Below the pieces are notes generated by a model, which ran no database searches, had not been told where the DNA came from, and saw only the letters and a program-made list of their open reading frames with translations. A stretch of DNA of 64,000 bases from Actinoallomurus spadix. Lineage in GTDB: Bacteria > Actinomycetota > Actinomycetes > Streptosporangiales > Streptosporangiaceae. Every line of letters begins with the position of its first letter. Position 1 is the first letter of the stretch. The stretch lies in assembly GCF_024055725.1 (NCBI RefSeq), contig NZ_JAMXMX010000001.1, positions 403,627 to 467,626 of the forward strand. The letters run 5' to 3'. Both the position numbers and the translations under genes were made by a program. Below are positions 7,963-18,630 of the stretch, piece by piece.

Positions 7963-8700
7963 TCAGCGGGGGGTGAGGAGGCAGAACTCGTTGCCTTCGG
8001 GATCGACGAGGACCCGCCAGTGAAGGTCGGACTGGTCGATGCCGGGGTCGGTGGCGCCCAGCGCGCGCAGGCGGGCCTCCTCCGCAGCCATGTCGTCGCC
8101 GGGGTAGGGACTGATGTCGAGGTGGACGCGGTTCCACACGGTCTTGGGGTCGGGGGTGCGGACGAACTCCAGGTAGGGGCCGACCGCCTCGGCGGAGCGC
8201 AGGGTCGCGTGGTCGTCGGTGACCTCATGCAGGGTCCAGTCCATCGCCTCGTCCCAGAAGCGGGCCATGGCGCGCGGGTCCGCGCAGTCGACGACCACCG
8301 CGGCGATCGGGCCGGTGTCCTGGTAGCGCGGCCGGGGTTCCAGGACGCAGAACTCGTTGCCCTCCGGGTCGGCCATGACCGTCCAGGGGACGTCGCCCTG
8401 GCCCACGTCGGCGAGGGTCGCGCCGAGCTCCCGGAGACGCGCGACCAGCTCCGCCTGGTGGGCGGCCGAGGTGGTGGCCAGGTCGAGGTGCACCCGGTTC
8501 TTGACCGTCTTGGGCTCCGGGCGGGCGACGAGGTCGATGCAGACGGCGGCGGGATCGGGGTAGGCGAAGCCGACGGGTGTGAGGTTGGTGACGCCGGGCG
8601 CCTCGCTGTCGATGGCCCAGCCGAGCGCCTCTGCCCAGAACCGGCCGAGCGCGGAGTCGTCATGGGCCTTCATATTGATCTGCACCAGTCTCGTGGCCAT
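7963..8700 (-). CDS. VOC family protein, two tandem glyoxalase-like domains
   Basis: 245 residues made of two copies of a glyoxalase-fold domain (about 1-120 and 125-245). Each copy has FW near its start (LGRFWAEALGW; MARFWDEAMDW), a central NRVHLDL/NRVHLDI strand, and a DPEGNEFC strand near its end (ADPEGNEFCVLEP; VDPEGNEFCLLTP). This matches the Glyoxalase_6 type common in actinomycetes. A pair of domains can form one complete active site, but catalytic function or drug binding is not shown. It lies 122 bases downstream of rox on the same strand and may be read from it. Confidence 0.9.
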   Translation of the reverse strand: MATRLVQINMKAHDDSALGRFWAEALGWAIDSEAPGVTNLTPVGFAYPDPAAVCIDLVARPEPKTVKNRVHLDLATTSAAHQAELVARLRELGATLADVGQGDVPWTVMADPEGNEFCVLEPRPRYQDTGPIAAVVVDCADPRAMARFWDEAMDWTLHEVTDDHATLRSAEAVGPYLEFVRTPDPKTVWNRVHLDISPYPGDDMAAEEARLRALGATDPGIDQSDLHWRVLVDPEGNEFCLLTPR

Positions 8701-8822
8701 GCCGGAGATCGTAAGGGCTGATGCCTACTGGCACCTCATGCAACGAGCCGCCGAGCGGGGTGAGGACCTGAGGCCGGATCGTCCCTGCGGCGTGGCCCGG
8801 AGGCCAGAGCGCCGAGCGCGAA

Positions 8823-10530
<1,708 letters not shown>

Positions 10531-10712
10531 GAGCATCGTCCCGTCCACTCTTTTCAATCGGTGGATGCGCGGATGGCGGGTCCGGCAGCGGGGGGTGCGC
10601 AGCGAGCCGCCGATGTCGGAGCCGATGGACAGCGCTCCGGATCCGTACGCCAGGGCCGCCCGCGGACCAGCTGGAGTAACCCCCCGACGTGCGAGCGTGA
10701 ACGGGCCGGGCA

Positions 10713-11906
10713 TCACTCCGTCGTTCCGGAACCGGTATCCGCAGGATTCGATTCTTCGGTACGGGCGGCGCGCAGTTCGGCGGTGATGGCGCGCTCTCGC
10801 TGGGCGTCCGCCTCGGCGCGGGCCGCGGCGCGGTCGCGCTCGAGGTCACGGACGCGCGCCTGCTCGGCACTCAATCGCAGCCGCGCCTCCTCGAGCTCGC
10901 CGCGCAGGCGCTCGGCGGACGACCGGGCCTCGGCGGCTTCGGCACGGAGCCGTTCCGTCTCCGCGAGGGCGCCGTCCCGTACGGCGAGGGCGGCGGCACG
11001 CTCGGCGTCGGCGGAGGCCGCCCTGGCCTCGGCGCGCTCTCGGCCGGCCTCCGCGACCTCGGCCCGGGCGAGGGCGGCGGCCCGATCACGGTCGGCGTGT
11101 ACCGCGGCGGTCCGTGCCTCGGCGAGCTCGGCGCGGGCCTCCTCCAGCCGGGCGAGGGCCTGCTCGGTCTCGCGTTCGGCGTGCCGGGCGGCGAGTTCCG
11201 CCTCCGCCTGGGCGCTCCGCGCGGTCTCGGCGTCCTGCCGGGCGCGTTCGGCCTGCGCGCGGGCCCGGTCGACGTCCTCGGCGGCCACCCGGCGGGTGTC
11301 CTCGATCTCCTGTGCGGCCCGCCGCGCCGCCTCTTCGGCGGTCTCCTCGGCCTGACGCACCAGGTCGGACGCCTCCGCCCGTACCCGCTCCGCCTCTGTA
11401 CGGGCCTGCCGGGCCGAGGTCTGCGCGTCGTCGCGAGCGCGCTCGGCCTCCTGCGCTCGTTGTTCGGCGGCGTGGGCGCGCGCGTCGGCGTCCGCGGCCG
11501 CCTGCCGGGCCTGCTCGGCCATCCGGGTCGCCTCTTCCCTGGCGGCCATGGCGGCGGCGACCCGGGTCTGCGCCTGCGCGCGCTCGGCGCTGAGGCGAGC
11601 CTCGACACCGCGCGGGGACAGCTCGGACTCCAGCGCGGAGGCCAGTGGGGCGATGGCCGCGGCCAGGCCCTGTTCCATGCGGTCGTAGAGATCCTCGGCG
11701 CGGGCCAGCGCGCCGTCCAGGCCGGGGACCGCGCGGCGCAGCTCGCGGTCGCGTTTGGCGCGGGCCTGGCAGTCACCGTCGGGGCAGTACGCGCGCGGCC
11801 GGCCGCGCCCGCTCCGCTGGGGGACCGGCTTCCCGCAGTAACGACACGGCCGCTCGGCCGGCTGTGCCTCGTCCGTACCGGGGTCTTCCGCACTCGAGAT
11901 CGTCAC
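10713..11906 (-). CDS. Zinc-knuckle plus long coiled-coil protein (KfrA-like architecture)
   Basis: 397 residues. C21, C24, C41 and C46 form a C-x2-C-x16-C-x4-C cluster (CRYCGKPV ... YCPDGDCQARAK), a likely zinc site. Residues 55 to 385 are an almost unbroken Ala/Glu/Arg heptad coiled coil. Proteins of this build are seen in actinomycetes without known function. Plasmid KfrA has a DNA-binding head and a similar stalk and represses itself. The GTG start is six bases after TAGACT, so the message is probably leaderless, and the promoter holds a perfect 12-bp dyad. Self-binding is an inference. Confidence 0.85.
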   Translation of the reverse strand: MTISSAEDPGTDEAQPAERPCRYCGKPVPQRSGRGRPRAYCPDGDCQARAKRDRELRRAVPGLDGALARAEDLYDRMEQGLAAAIAPLASALESELSPRGVEARLSAERAQAQTRVAAAMAAREEATRMAEQARQAAADADARAHAAEQRAQEAERARDDAQTSARQARTEAERVRAEASDLVRQAEETAEEAARRAAQEIEDTRRVAAEDVDRARAQAERARQDAETARSAQAEAELAARHAERETEQALARLEEARAELAEARTAAVHADRDRAAALARAEVAEAGRERAEARAASADAERAAALAVRDGALAETERLRAEAAEARSSAERLRGELEEARLRLSAEQARVRDLERDRAAARAEADAQRERAITAELRAARTEESNPADTGSGTTE

Positions 11907-11912
11907 GGCGAC

Positions 11913-11968
11913 AGTCTACATTTTCTGGTTTTCTGTTTCCAGTAAATAAGAAGTCCCAGAAAACCAGA
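11913..11968 (-). promoter_or_regulatory. Leaderless promoter with 12-bp inverted repeat upstream of the coiled-coil gene
   Basis: TCTGGTTTTCTG (11924-11935) and CAGAAAACCAGA (11957-11968) are exact reverse complements with a 21-base spacer, in an AT-rich island unlike the surroundings. TAGACT (reverse strand, 11918-11913) serves as -10, six bases from GTG. Additional CTGG/CCAG half-sites (11926-11942) lie between. Confidence 0.65.
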
Positions 11969-12107
11969 TGAGCAACCCACGGGAATGATGATTCCCGCAA
12001 GTTACGTGTAGTGATCGGTGGCCACGCTGCGACGCGTGCCACCTACGCGGATGCCCGACGCGAGTGGTCGGGGCACCACGCTCGAGTTGGGGCGCCGGCC
12101 GGAGCGG

Positions 12108-13004
12108 TCAGGGCGATGGGTGCGGGATCTCCTGGCTGGGCGCGGTTACGGGCGCGGTCAGGTCGAGCAGCATCATGGCGTCGTGGTCGGGAGTGCCGGG
12201 TTGGGCGGTATAGACGCCGATGCGCTGGCCAGGGGTGCCTTCCAGGTACATGGGCTGGGACGTGAGCGTGACCGTTCCGACGCGGGGGTGGTGGAAGGTC
12301 TTCTGCGCGGGTTTGCGGCCGGTGACCTCGTAGCGTTCCCACAGCCGGGCGAAGTCGGGGCTCTTGAGGAGGAGCTCACCGACGAGGTTGGTCAGGTCGG
12401 GGGCGTCGGGGGCGATGCCGGCGACGGCGCGCAGCCGGGCGACGCAGCCGGTGATCTGGCGGCCCCAGTCCGGAAACAGGTCACGCGCGGCCGGGTGAAG
12501 GAAGAGGTAGCGGGCCAGGTTGCGGTGTTTGACCGGCCAGTCCTCCAAGCCCGCGTACAGGGCGAGGCCGCCGGGGTTCCAGGCCAGCATGTCCATGCTG
12601 CGGCTGATGACGTAGGCGGGGTTCGGCCGCAGTGATTCCAGCAGCAGTTTCAGGTGGGGGCGCACGGTGCGGCTCGGGGCCGGGGGCGGTTCGGGGGCGT
12701 AGCGGGCGGCCCGGGCGGCCAGCTCGCGCAGGTGCTGGTGCTCCTGGTCGTCCATGTGCAGAGCGCGGGCGAGGGAGTCGAGGACGGCGGGGCTGGGGCG
12801 GGTCTCCTTGCCGCGTTCCAGACGCACGTAGTAGTCGATGCTGATCCCGGCCAGGGTGGCCAGCTCTTCGCGGCGCAGGCCGGGAGTACGGCGGATGCCG
12901 GGGCCGACGGTGAGGCCCACGTGTTCGGGGCTGGTCTGGGTGCGGCGGGCGCGCAGGTAGCGACCCAGCTCAGCGCCCTCGCTGTTCGCGCTCTGGGATG
13001 CCAT
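12108..13004 (-). CDS. XRE-family regulator, MmyB-type
   Basis: 298 residues. The HTH (RRTPGLRREELATLAG, DYYVRLERGKETRPS) is followed by the MmyB ligand-binding domain with SRSMDMLAWNPGGLALY and GTVTLTSQPMYL. This is the third such regulator in 13 kb. ATG 13004 is used because the upstream extension is unconserved; GAGACT stands six bases before it. It faces the alcohol dehydrogenase gene across 394 bases, which is farther than for the other two pairs, and a reductase stub lies between them. Control of the dehydrogenase is likely but not certain. Confidence 0.93.
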   Translation of the reverse strand: MASQSANSEGAELGRYLRARRTQTSPEHVGLTVGPGIRRTPGLRREELATLAGISIDYYVRLERGKETRPSPAVLDSLARALHMDDQEHQHLRELAARAARYAPEPPPAPSRTVRPHLKLLLESLRPNPAYVISRSMDMLAWNPGGLALYAGLEDWPVKHRNLARYLFLHPAARDLFPDWGRQITGCVARLRAVAGIAPDAPDLTNLVGELLLKSPDFARLWERYEVTGRKPAQKTFHHPRVGTVTLTSQPMYLEGTPGQRIGVYTAQPGTPDHDAMMLLDLTAPVTAPSQEIPHPSP

Positions 13005-13398
13005 GACTCCAGTCTCACCCGCTGGGTATCCGCTGCGCAGACGGGAGGGGGGCCCTGTCATTACCCCTGAAGATCCCGGCCTGCCACCGCGGAGCAATCC
13101 GGGCAAAGGTGAATGAGGAAGACAGGAAGACGCCGTCCCATCGCCGGCGCCCGGGCTCCAACCGGCACGACCTGCCGGACCGGGCGGAGGTGAGGGGGCA
13201 GGCAACGCCACCAACCGGAGAAGGCGAGATGCGGTACATCAAGCTGCGTGACCTGGCCACAAGCTCAGCAGCTCGCCGCCTCCCGCAGGGGACACGCACA
13301 CCGAGGCTCAGGCACGGATGCTCGAACGCTGATCCCACCCCGGCACGCCGCGCTTCTCGTGGCGCCACCCCACCCCCTCGTTTGGAGTAACACCTCTT
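13005..13398. other. 394-base intergenic region
   Basis: It holds the leaderless promoter of the regulator at its left end, the aldo/keto reductase N-terminal stub at 13229-13255, and GGAG (13385-13388) ahead of the dehydrogenase start. I see no intact gene. A short frame through 13109-13390 is just the stub read with non-coding flanks. Confidence 0.6.
13229..13255 (+). pseudogene. N-terminal stub of an aldo/keto reductase
   Basis: GAGAAGGCG precedes ATG 13229, and the first nine codons read MRYIKLRDL, the exact kind of opening used by aldo/keto reductases (MRYxKLRDLxVSxIGLG). The match then stops dead and the frame continues into unrelated sequence. With only nine residues the call rests on the combination of ribosome site and opening. 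Confidence 0.4.
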
Positions 13399-14427
13399 AT
13401 GCGCGCAGCAGTGATGTACGGAGCCGGCGACGTTCGCGTCGAGGACCGGCCCGACCCGAAGATCGTCCAGCCGGCCGACGCGGTGGTGCGCACGCTCGCC
13501 GCGTGTGTGTGCGGCAGCGACCTGTGGCCGTATCAGTCGATGCCCGCCACCGACACCGGTCGTCCCATGGGGCACGAGTTCCTCGGCGTCGTCGAGGCGA
13601 CCGGCGCGGACGTGACCGGCCTGAGAACCGGTGATCTGGTCGTCGCCCCGTTCACCTACAGCGACAACACCTGCGACTACTGCGCCAAGGGCCTGCACTT
13701 CTCGTGCCGCAACGGCGGCCGGTACGGTTTCGACGGCGTCGACGGCGGGCAGGGCGAAGCGGTCCGCGTCCCCTACGCGGACGGCACTCTGGTGAAGCTG
13801 CCGGTCGCCGCCGATTCCGCGCTGGTGCCGTCACTGCTGGCGCTGTCGGACGTGATGAGCACCGGCCACCACGGCGCCGTCACCGCGGGTGTCGGCCGCG
13901 GTGACACGGTGCTGGTCGTCGGGGACGGCGCGGTCGGCCTGTGCGCGGTGATCGCCGCCAAGCGGCTCGGTGCCGAGCGGATCGTGCTCGCCGGCCGCCA
14001 CGAAGCCCGCACCGATCTGGGTCGCGAGTTCGGTGCCACCGATGTCGTCGCCGAGCGCGGTGAGGAGGGCATCGCCCGCATTCGCGAGCTGACCGGTGGC
14101 GTGGACAAGGTGATCGAGGCCGTCGGCACCCGCCAGGCCCTGGACACCGCGCTCGGCGCGGTCCTGGACGGCGGCACCATCAGCCGCCTGGGCGTCCCCC
14201 AGTACGAGCAGGGGCCGGTCGGCCCGGCCGAGTTCATGCGCAACATCACCCTGACCGGCGGCGCCAGCCCTGCCCGCGCCTACATCGAGCAGTTGCTGCC
14301 CGACATCCTGGACGGCACCATCGCCCCTGGCCGCGTCTTCGACCGTACCTTCACCCTCGAACAGGCCCCGGACGCCTACCGGGCCATGGCCGACCGCCAG
14401 GTGCTCAAGGCCCTCATCCGCCCCTGA
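13399..14427 (+). CDS. Zinc-dependent alcohol dehydrogenase (MDR family)
   Basis: 342 residues. Catalytic zinc ligands are C38 (CGSD) and H59-E60 (GHE), and the Rossmann motif VGDGAVG follows near 174. The structural zinc loop has D89, C92, C95 and C103: the first of the usual four cysteines is Asp, a variant I recall from this actinobacterial branch. The start ATG lies 10 bases after GGAG. The neighbouring MmyB-type regulator is the likely controller. Aldo/keto reductase stubs lie on both sides, which suggests rearrangement around it. The substrate is unknown. Confidence 0.94.
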   Translation: MRAAVMYGAGDVRVEDRPDPKIVQPADAVVRTLAACVCGSDLWPYQSMPATDTGRPMGHEFLGVVEATGADVTGLRTGDLVVAPFTYSDNTCDYCAKGLHFSCRNGGRYGFDGVDGGQGEAVRVPYADGTLVKLPVAADSALVPSLLALSDVMSTGHHGAVTAGVGRGDTVLVVGDGAVGLCAVIAAKRLGAERIVLAGRHEARTDLGREFGATDVVAERGEEGIARIRELTGGVDKVIEAVGTRQALDTALGAVLDGGTISRLGVPQYEQGPVGPAEFMRNITLTGGASPARAYIEQLLPDILDGTIAPGRVFDRTFTLEQAPDAYRAMADRQVLKALIRP

Positions 14428-14465
14428 CCTCGCCTCCCACCCGCGCAGCGAAGGACATCCCCGCC

Positions 14466-14489
14466 ATGCGGTACGTGACCTTGAACAAC
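14466..14489 (+). pseudogene. Second aldo/keto reductase N-terminal stub
   Basis: Starting 38 bases after the alcohol dehydrogenase stop, ATG 14466 opens MRYVTLNN, the usual start of the MRYVTLNNGVEMPxLGFG type of aldo/keto reductase. After eight codons homology ends at GACCGG and the frame runs on without resemblance to anything known to me. GCGAAGGAC is a usable ribosome site. The remaining 14490-14669 holds no gene I can support. Confidence 0.4.
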
Positions 14490-14669
14490 GACCGGTTCCT
14501 GGCGGTGATCGCGCCGGCGTCACCGAACCGCAGTCGAGCGGAGAACCCGTTGTCGGCCTCGACCTTGTCGGCCGCGCCGTCACTCGGCGCCGCCGTACCG
14601 GCCCGGTCTCCTGATGGACGGACGGTCAACGGCGGCGACCCGGCGCGTGGGGCGGCCCTGGGCGCGGTT

Positions 14670-15368
14670 TCAGGCGGGTGGCCGCGGGTCTCTGGCAACG
14701 TCCAGGCCGGTCAGCAGGAGATCGAGGCCGATGATGAACTGGTCCCGGTCGTCGTGGTCGCGCAGGTCCCCGGTCACTCGTGTCAGGAAGGGATGCTCGG
14801 CGGGATCGAGTCTCTCCCAGTGTTCGGCCGTCTGGTCGAGGAAGGCATCACGGCTGGGGACCGCGCCGCCGGCGGGACCCGGGACGATGATCTGGGCGCT
14901 GACACCGGTGACGTAGTAGAAGATCGCGGTGGCGACCGCGAACCGCCGATCGGCGGGCAGCCCGGTTCGCGTGACGAGGGTGCCGATCCTGTCCAGCAGA
15001 CGCAGCGCGTTGGCCAGCGTGGGAGGCGCGGTGACGTGGGAGGCCGCCCACTGGTGCCGGTCCAGGGCATCGAACACGGCGATGGCGAGCGCCCGCAACT
15101 CGGCCCCGGCACCGGCCGCGGGTCCCGGTGCCGCCGTGAGCGCGTCACCGAGCACCCGATCGGCGGCCAGGGCGACGAGTTCGTCCTTGTTCGCCACATG
15201 CCAGTACAGGGCTCCGGACCCGGTCTTCAGCCGTTCGGCCAGCAGCCGGAAGGTGAATCCCCGTTCGCCGAACTCGTCCAGCAACGCGACGGCGGCGCCG
15301 ACAACGATCTCCTGGGAGAGGGCCTCGGCACGCCCTCCGGCAGGCGCCCTTCCTCGTGTCCGCGGCAT
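14670..15368 (-). CDS. TetR-family transcriptional regulator
   Basis: 232 residues from ATG 15368. An N-terminal HTH (GERGFTFRLLAERLKTGSGALYWHV, split here by role into FTFRLLAERL and the recognition part GSGALYWHVANKDEL) is followed by a TetR C-terminal domain. ATG 15368 is preferred over ATG 15383 because a G-run lies just before it. It is flanked by the dehydrogenase region and the kinase gene, both reading away, and its target is not evident. It might be the displaced partner of the orphan dyad at 1339, but nothing shows this. Confidence 0.88.
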   Translation of the reverse strand: MPRTRGRAPAGGRAEALSQEIVVGAAVALLDEFGERGFTFRLLAERLKTGSGALYWHVANKDELVALAADRVLGDALTAAPGPAAGAGAELRALAIAVFDALDRHQWAASHVTAPPTLANALRLLDRIGTLVTRTGLPADRRFAVATAIFYYVTGVSAQIIVPGPAGGAVPSRDAFLDQTAEHWERLDPAEHPFLTRVTGDLRDHDDRDQFIIGLDLLLTGLDVARDPRPPA

Positions 15369-15539
15369 GCCCCCATTCTGCAATGCCCGTGCGGAGTGGG
15401 GGCGAAGCGGCTCACGGCGCCGAGACCGGCCGGACCATCCGATGACGAGGCCGCCGGCCCCCGAACCTCATGAGGGCCGGCAGGATCCGTTCCAGGTTCG
15501 GTGCCGGTGCCGGTGCCGGTGCCGTGGTGGCGGACGTGG

Positions 15540-17177
15540 TCAGACTATGCGGGCACAGAGGGTGCGGCCCCGGACCTCCCAGTGGACCCTTCTGCCTCCC
15601 TGCGGGCAGGCACCGCTGGTGAACGCGGTGATACGGAGGACGAAGTCGTACTCCCCCGGAGCGGAGCCGGCCCCGCACGGCCACGACGTCATCAGATCCG
15701 TGTTGCTGATGGCGACCGAGTTCTTCTCCTCACCCTTTGTGGCCAGGAAACAGTCACCCGTGTGGAACTGCCGCTGCACGCAGAGGGTGATCTCGTTCGG
15801 TTCCTTGCCGTAGCTCCACCACAGTTCCCCGTCCAGATCGGCGCCGTGCCTGTTGCACCCCAGGTCGCCATCGATCACCTTCCACACCTTCAGGTAGGCA
15901 TCGGAGCGGCCGCAGCCGACCGCGCGCGGCTTGCTCCTGCTCCACTCGCCGGACGGACGCTCGTAGGCGTCCAGGCAGTCGCCCGCCGAGATCTTCTCGA
16001 ACGCCTTGCGGGTGGGATCGGAGCTGGGAGTGGGGGTGGGGGTGGCACTGTCGGTGGTGCTCGCGATCTCGGACGGCTGAGGCGCGGGCGCCGGGGAGGT
16101 CGGGGTCTGCGAGGGAGTGGCGCCGGCCTTGGAGATGGCCGGTGCGTTTCGGTCGTCCTCGATGGCCCAGGCGGCGAAGGCGACCAGCAGGACGACCGCG
16201 ACCGCGGCCGCGGCCACCGGGAGCCTCCTTCGTCCGAGCGGCGGAAACCGCCGGCCGTTCCCTGGCGCGTCCTGCGGCGGGGGCGCCAGCACCTCGGTCT
16301 CCGCCACCCGCGTGGCGATCATCGTGCTGACGGGCTCCGGCAGCGGAGCGTCCCCGCCCTCGGCGAGCGCGGAGCAACGTTCGAGGAACACGTCGAGGCC
16401 GGGCCGGTCTGCCGGATCCTTCTCCAGGCCGGACGCGATCAGCGGGAGCAGCGGCTCCGGTACGCCGGTCAGGTCGGGTTCCTCGTTGACGACGCGGTAG
16501 CCGAGGGCCTCGATCGGGCCCTCGCCGAAGGGCCGCCGGCCGGTGGCGGCGAAGGCCAGCACGGCGGCCAGGCAGAACACGTCACTGGCCGGCCCGACCT
16601 CGCGGCCCCGAAGCTGCTCGGGCGACATGAATCCGGGCGTACCGACCACGCTGGTGCGGGTGGTCTGCGAGGTGGCGTCGAGCGCGCGTGCGATGCCGAA
16701 GTCGATGATGCGGGGCCCGTCCTGGGCGAGCAGCACGTTGCCGGGCTTGAGGTCCCGGTGGACGACGCCCCGCTCGTGGATCGCCATCAGCCCTTCGGCC
16801 AGACCCGCGCCGAGCCCCGCGACCGCCGCCGCGGAGAACGCGCCGTGCTCGCCGACGGCCTCGTGCAGCGACGGCCCCGCGATGTACTCGGTCACGAGCC
16901 AGGGCGGATCGGCGTCGGCGCGGGCGTCCACCACCTGCACGGTGTGGATGCCCCCGACCCGCCGCACCGCGGCGACCTCCGCCTCGAACCGCCGCCGGAA
17001 CTGCGCGTCCTCCGCCAGGTGCGGGTGGATCACCTTGACCGCGACCGGCCGGCCGCCCTTCGAGCGGCCCAGGTAGACGCGGCCCATCCCGCCCGCTCCC
17101 AGCCGCGCCAGCAGCCGGTACCCGCCGACCTTCTTCGGGTCGCCGGCCTCGAGCGGCTTCAGTTTCTCGCTGGACAC
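15540..17177 (-). CDS. Membrane-anchored serine/threonine protein kinase
   Basis: 545 residues. Kinase domain about 19-275: GAGGMGRVYLG (27-37), K48, HRDLKPGN (140-147), DFG (159-161) and SPEQ (185-188). All catalytic residues are present. A Pro-rich juxtamembrane stretch leads to a transmembrane helix at about 320-339, then a Thr/Pro/Ser linker and a 150-residue extracellular part with several cysteines (e.g. GDCLDAYERPSGEW, LGCNRHG, GDCFLATKG) that probably senses an external cue. GTG 17177 is chosen: GGGAGG lies eight bases upstream, while GTG 17183 is too close. It lies divergent from the flavoprotein gene. Confidence 0.95.
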   Translation of the reverse strand: MSSEKLKPLEAGDPKKVGGYRLLARLGAGGMGRVYLGRSKGGRPVAVKVIHPHLAEDAQFRRRFEAEVAAVRRVGGIHTVQVVDARADADPPWLVTEYIAGPSLHEAVGEHGAFSAAAVAGLGAGLAEGLMAIHERGVVHRDLKPGNVLLAQDGPRIIDFGIARALDATSQTTRTSVVGTPGFMSPEQLRGREVGPASDVFCLAAVLAFAATGRRPFGEGPIEALGYRVVNEEPDLTGVPEPLLPLIASGLEKDPADRPGLDVFLERCSALAEGGDAPLPEPVSTMIATRVAETEVLAPPPQDAPGNGRRFPPLGRRRLPVAAAAVAVVLLVAFAAWAIEDDRNAPAISKAGATPSQTPTSPAPAPQPSEIASTTDSATPTPTPSSDPTRKAFEKISAGDCLDAYERPSGEWSRSKPRAVGCGRSDAYLKVWKVIDGDLGCNRHGADLDGELWWSYGKEPNEITLCVQRQFHTGDCFLATKGEEKNSVAISNTDLMTSWPCGAGSAPGEYDFVLRITAFTSGACPQGGRRVHWEVRGRTLCARIV

Positions 17178-17388
17178 CCGCACGCCCTCCCACACGCACT
17201 GATGATCTAGAAAGCACCCTTCCACACAGAGCGACGGGCGGGAACGCCCCGCCAAGGCCGGCTCATAGGTGCCATCGCGCGCCGGGCCTCTTCTGCTCTG
17301 TGACCGGCGCCACACGCAGTTCCTGTCAGCAATCGAAGCGCCGCTCCGCTCAAGTCACCGAGAGCAAGCGGACCGACAGGAGCAACCC

Positions 17389-18609
17389 ATGAAGCACCGC
17401 ATCGTCGTTCTCGGCGCGGGCTACGCCGGGACCTACGTGGCCGGCACCCTGGCCCGGCGGCTGTCCCCGGCGGACATCGAGATCACCGTGGTCAACGCCG
17501 TGCCGGACTTCGTCCAGCGGCTGCGGTTGCACCAGTTGGCGGCCGGACGGGAGATCGAGGCGCCGAAGCTCGCCGACGTCTTCGCGGGCACGGGGATACG
17601 GCTGCGCGTGGCGCGTGTCACCGCCGTCGCTCCCGAGCGCCAGGTCGTCGCCGTGGCCGACGCGGATGGCGGCGGCGAGCTGGGCTACGACACGCTCGTG
17701 TACGCGCTGGGCAGTCACGTCGCCGGCCGCGGCGTCCCCGGTGTGGCCGAGCACGCCTTCGACGTCACCGGTCGGCCCTCGGCGCTACGCCTGCGCGAGC
17801 GCCTGGACGGCCTGGTCAGGCGGCATGAAGGCGGGAACGTACTCGTCGTCGGCGACGGGTTGACCGGCATCGAGACCGCCACCGAGATCGCCGAATCCCG
17901 GCCCGGTCTGTCGGTGGCGCTGGTCGCGCGCGGTGAACTGGGCGCCCGGCTCTCCGCCGGGGCCCGCAGTCACCTGCGCCAGGCCTGCGACCGGCTGGGC
18001 ATCACCGTCCTGGAGCACACCGGCGTCGAAGCCGTCGAAGCGAAGCGAGTCCTGTGCTCGGACGGCACCGCCCTGCCATCCGACGCGACCGTGTGGACGG
18101 CCGGGTTCGCGGTCGGCCCCATCGCCGCCGCCGGCGGGCTGGAGGTCACCGAAGACGGTCAGATCGTCGTCGATCGCACGATGCGGTCGGTCTCACACCC
18201 GAACGTCTATGCCGCCGGTGACAGTGTCCACGCCATCGGCGACAACGGCCTGCCGCTGCCGATGTCGTGTGCCTCGGCCGGCTACACCGGCCGGCAGGCC
18301 ACGGAGGCGATCGTGGGACGCCTCACCGGCCGCAAGATCGCGAACCTCAAGCTGGCCTACCCGGGCAACCACATCAGCCTCGGTCGGCGGGACGGGATCC
18401 TGCAGATGGTCGACGACGAAGCGCAGGCGAAATCGAGGTACGTGGGCGGCCGAAAGGCCGCGCGGGTCAAGGCGGGCATCCTCAGAATGTCGCTGTGGGC
18501 CGTCTCGCACCCGACCCTGGGCGTGCCCAAGCGCAGGCGCGGCCTGACCACGGCGCCGGGCGCGTACGCCGAGATGGCGGTGGCGTACGCCGACGAGGCC
18601 GTCGCGTAG
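17389..18609 (+). CDS. NAD(P)/FAD-dependent oxidoreductase (NDH-2-like)
   Basis: 406 residues with two dinucleotide folds: VVLGAGYAGTYVAGTLARR at the N-terminus (FAD) and NVLVVGDGLTGIETATEIAE in the middle (NAD(P)H), then the late FAD contact NVYAAGDSV. This is the pyridine nucleotide-disulfide oxidoreductase fold of type II NADH dehydrogenases, without the redox cysteines. AGGAG precedes ATG 17389. A SigJ-like sigma factor begins 21 bases after its stop, so they form an operon. Such sigma factors usually lie beside oxidoreductase-type genes they control. Confidence 0.93.
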   Translation: MKHRIVVLGAGYAGTYVAGTLARRLSPADIEITVVNAVPDFVQRLRLHQLAAGREIEAPKLADVFAGTGIRLRVARVTAVAPERQVVAVADADGGGELGYDTLVYALGSHVAGRGVPGVAEHAFDVTGRPSALRLRERLDGLVRRHEGGNVLVVGDGLTGIETATEIAESRPGLSVALVARGELGARLSAGARSHLRQACDRLGITVLEHTGVEAVEAKRVLCSDGTALPSDATVWTAGFAVGPIAAAGGLEVTEDGQIVVDRTMRSVSHPNVYAAGDSVHAIGDNGLPLPMSCASAGYTGRQATEAIVGRLTGRKIANLKLAYPGNHISLGRRDGILQMVDDEAQAKSRYVGGRKAARVKAGILRMSLWAVSHPTLGVPKRRRGLTTAPGAYAEMAVAYADEAVA

Positions 18610-18630
18610 CCGGCTTCTACGGTGGTCCAC

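Noticed and set aside
14490..14669. Possible insertion-sequence end fused to the second reductase stub
   Set aside because: I could not identify terminal repeats or a transposase fragment in either strand.
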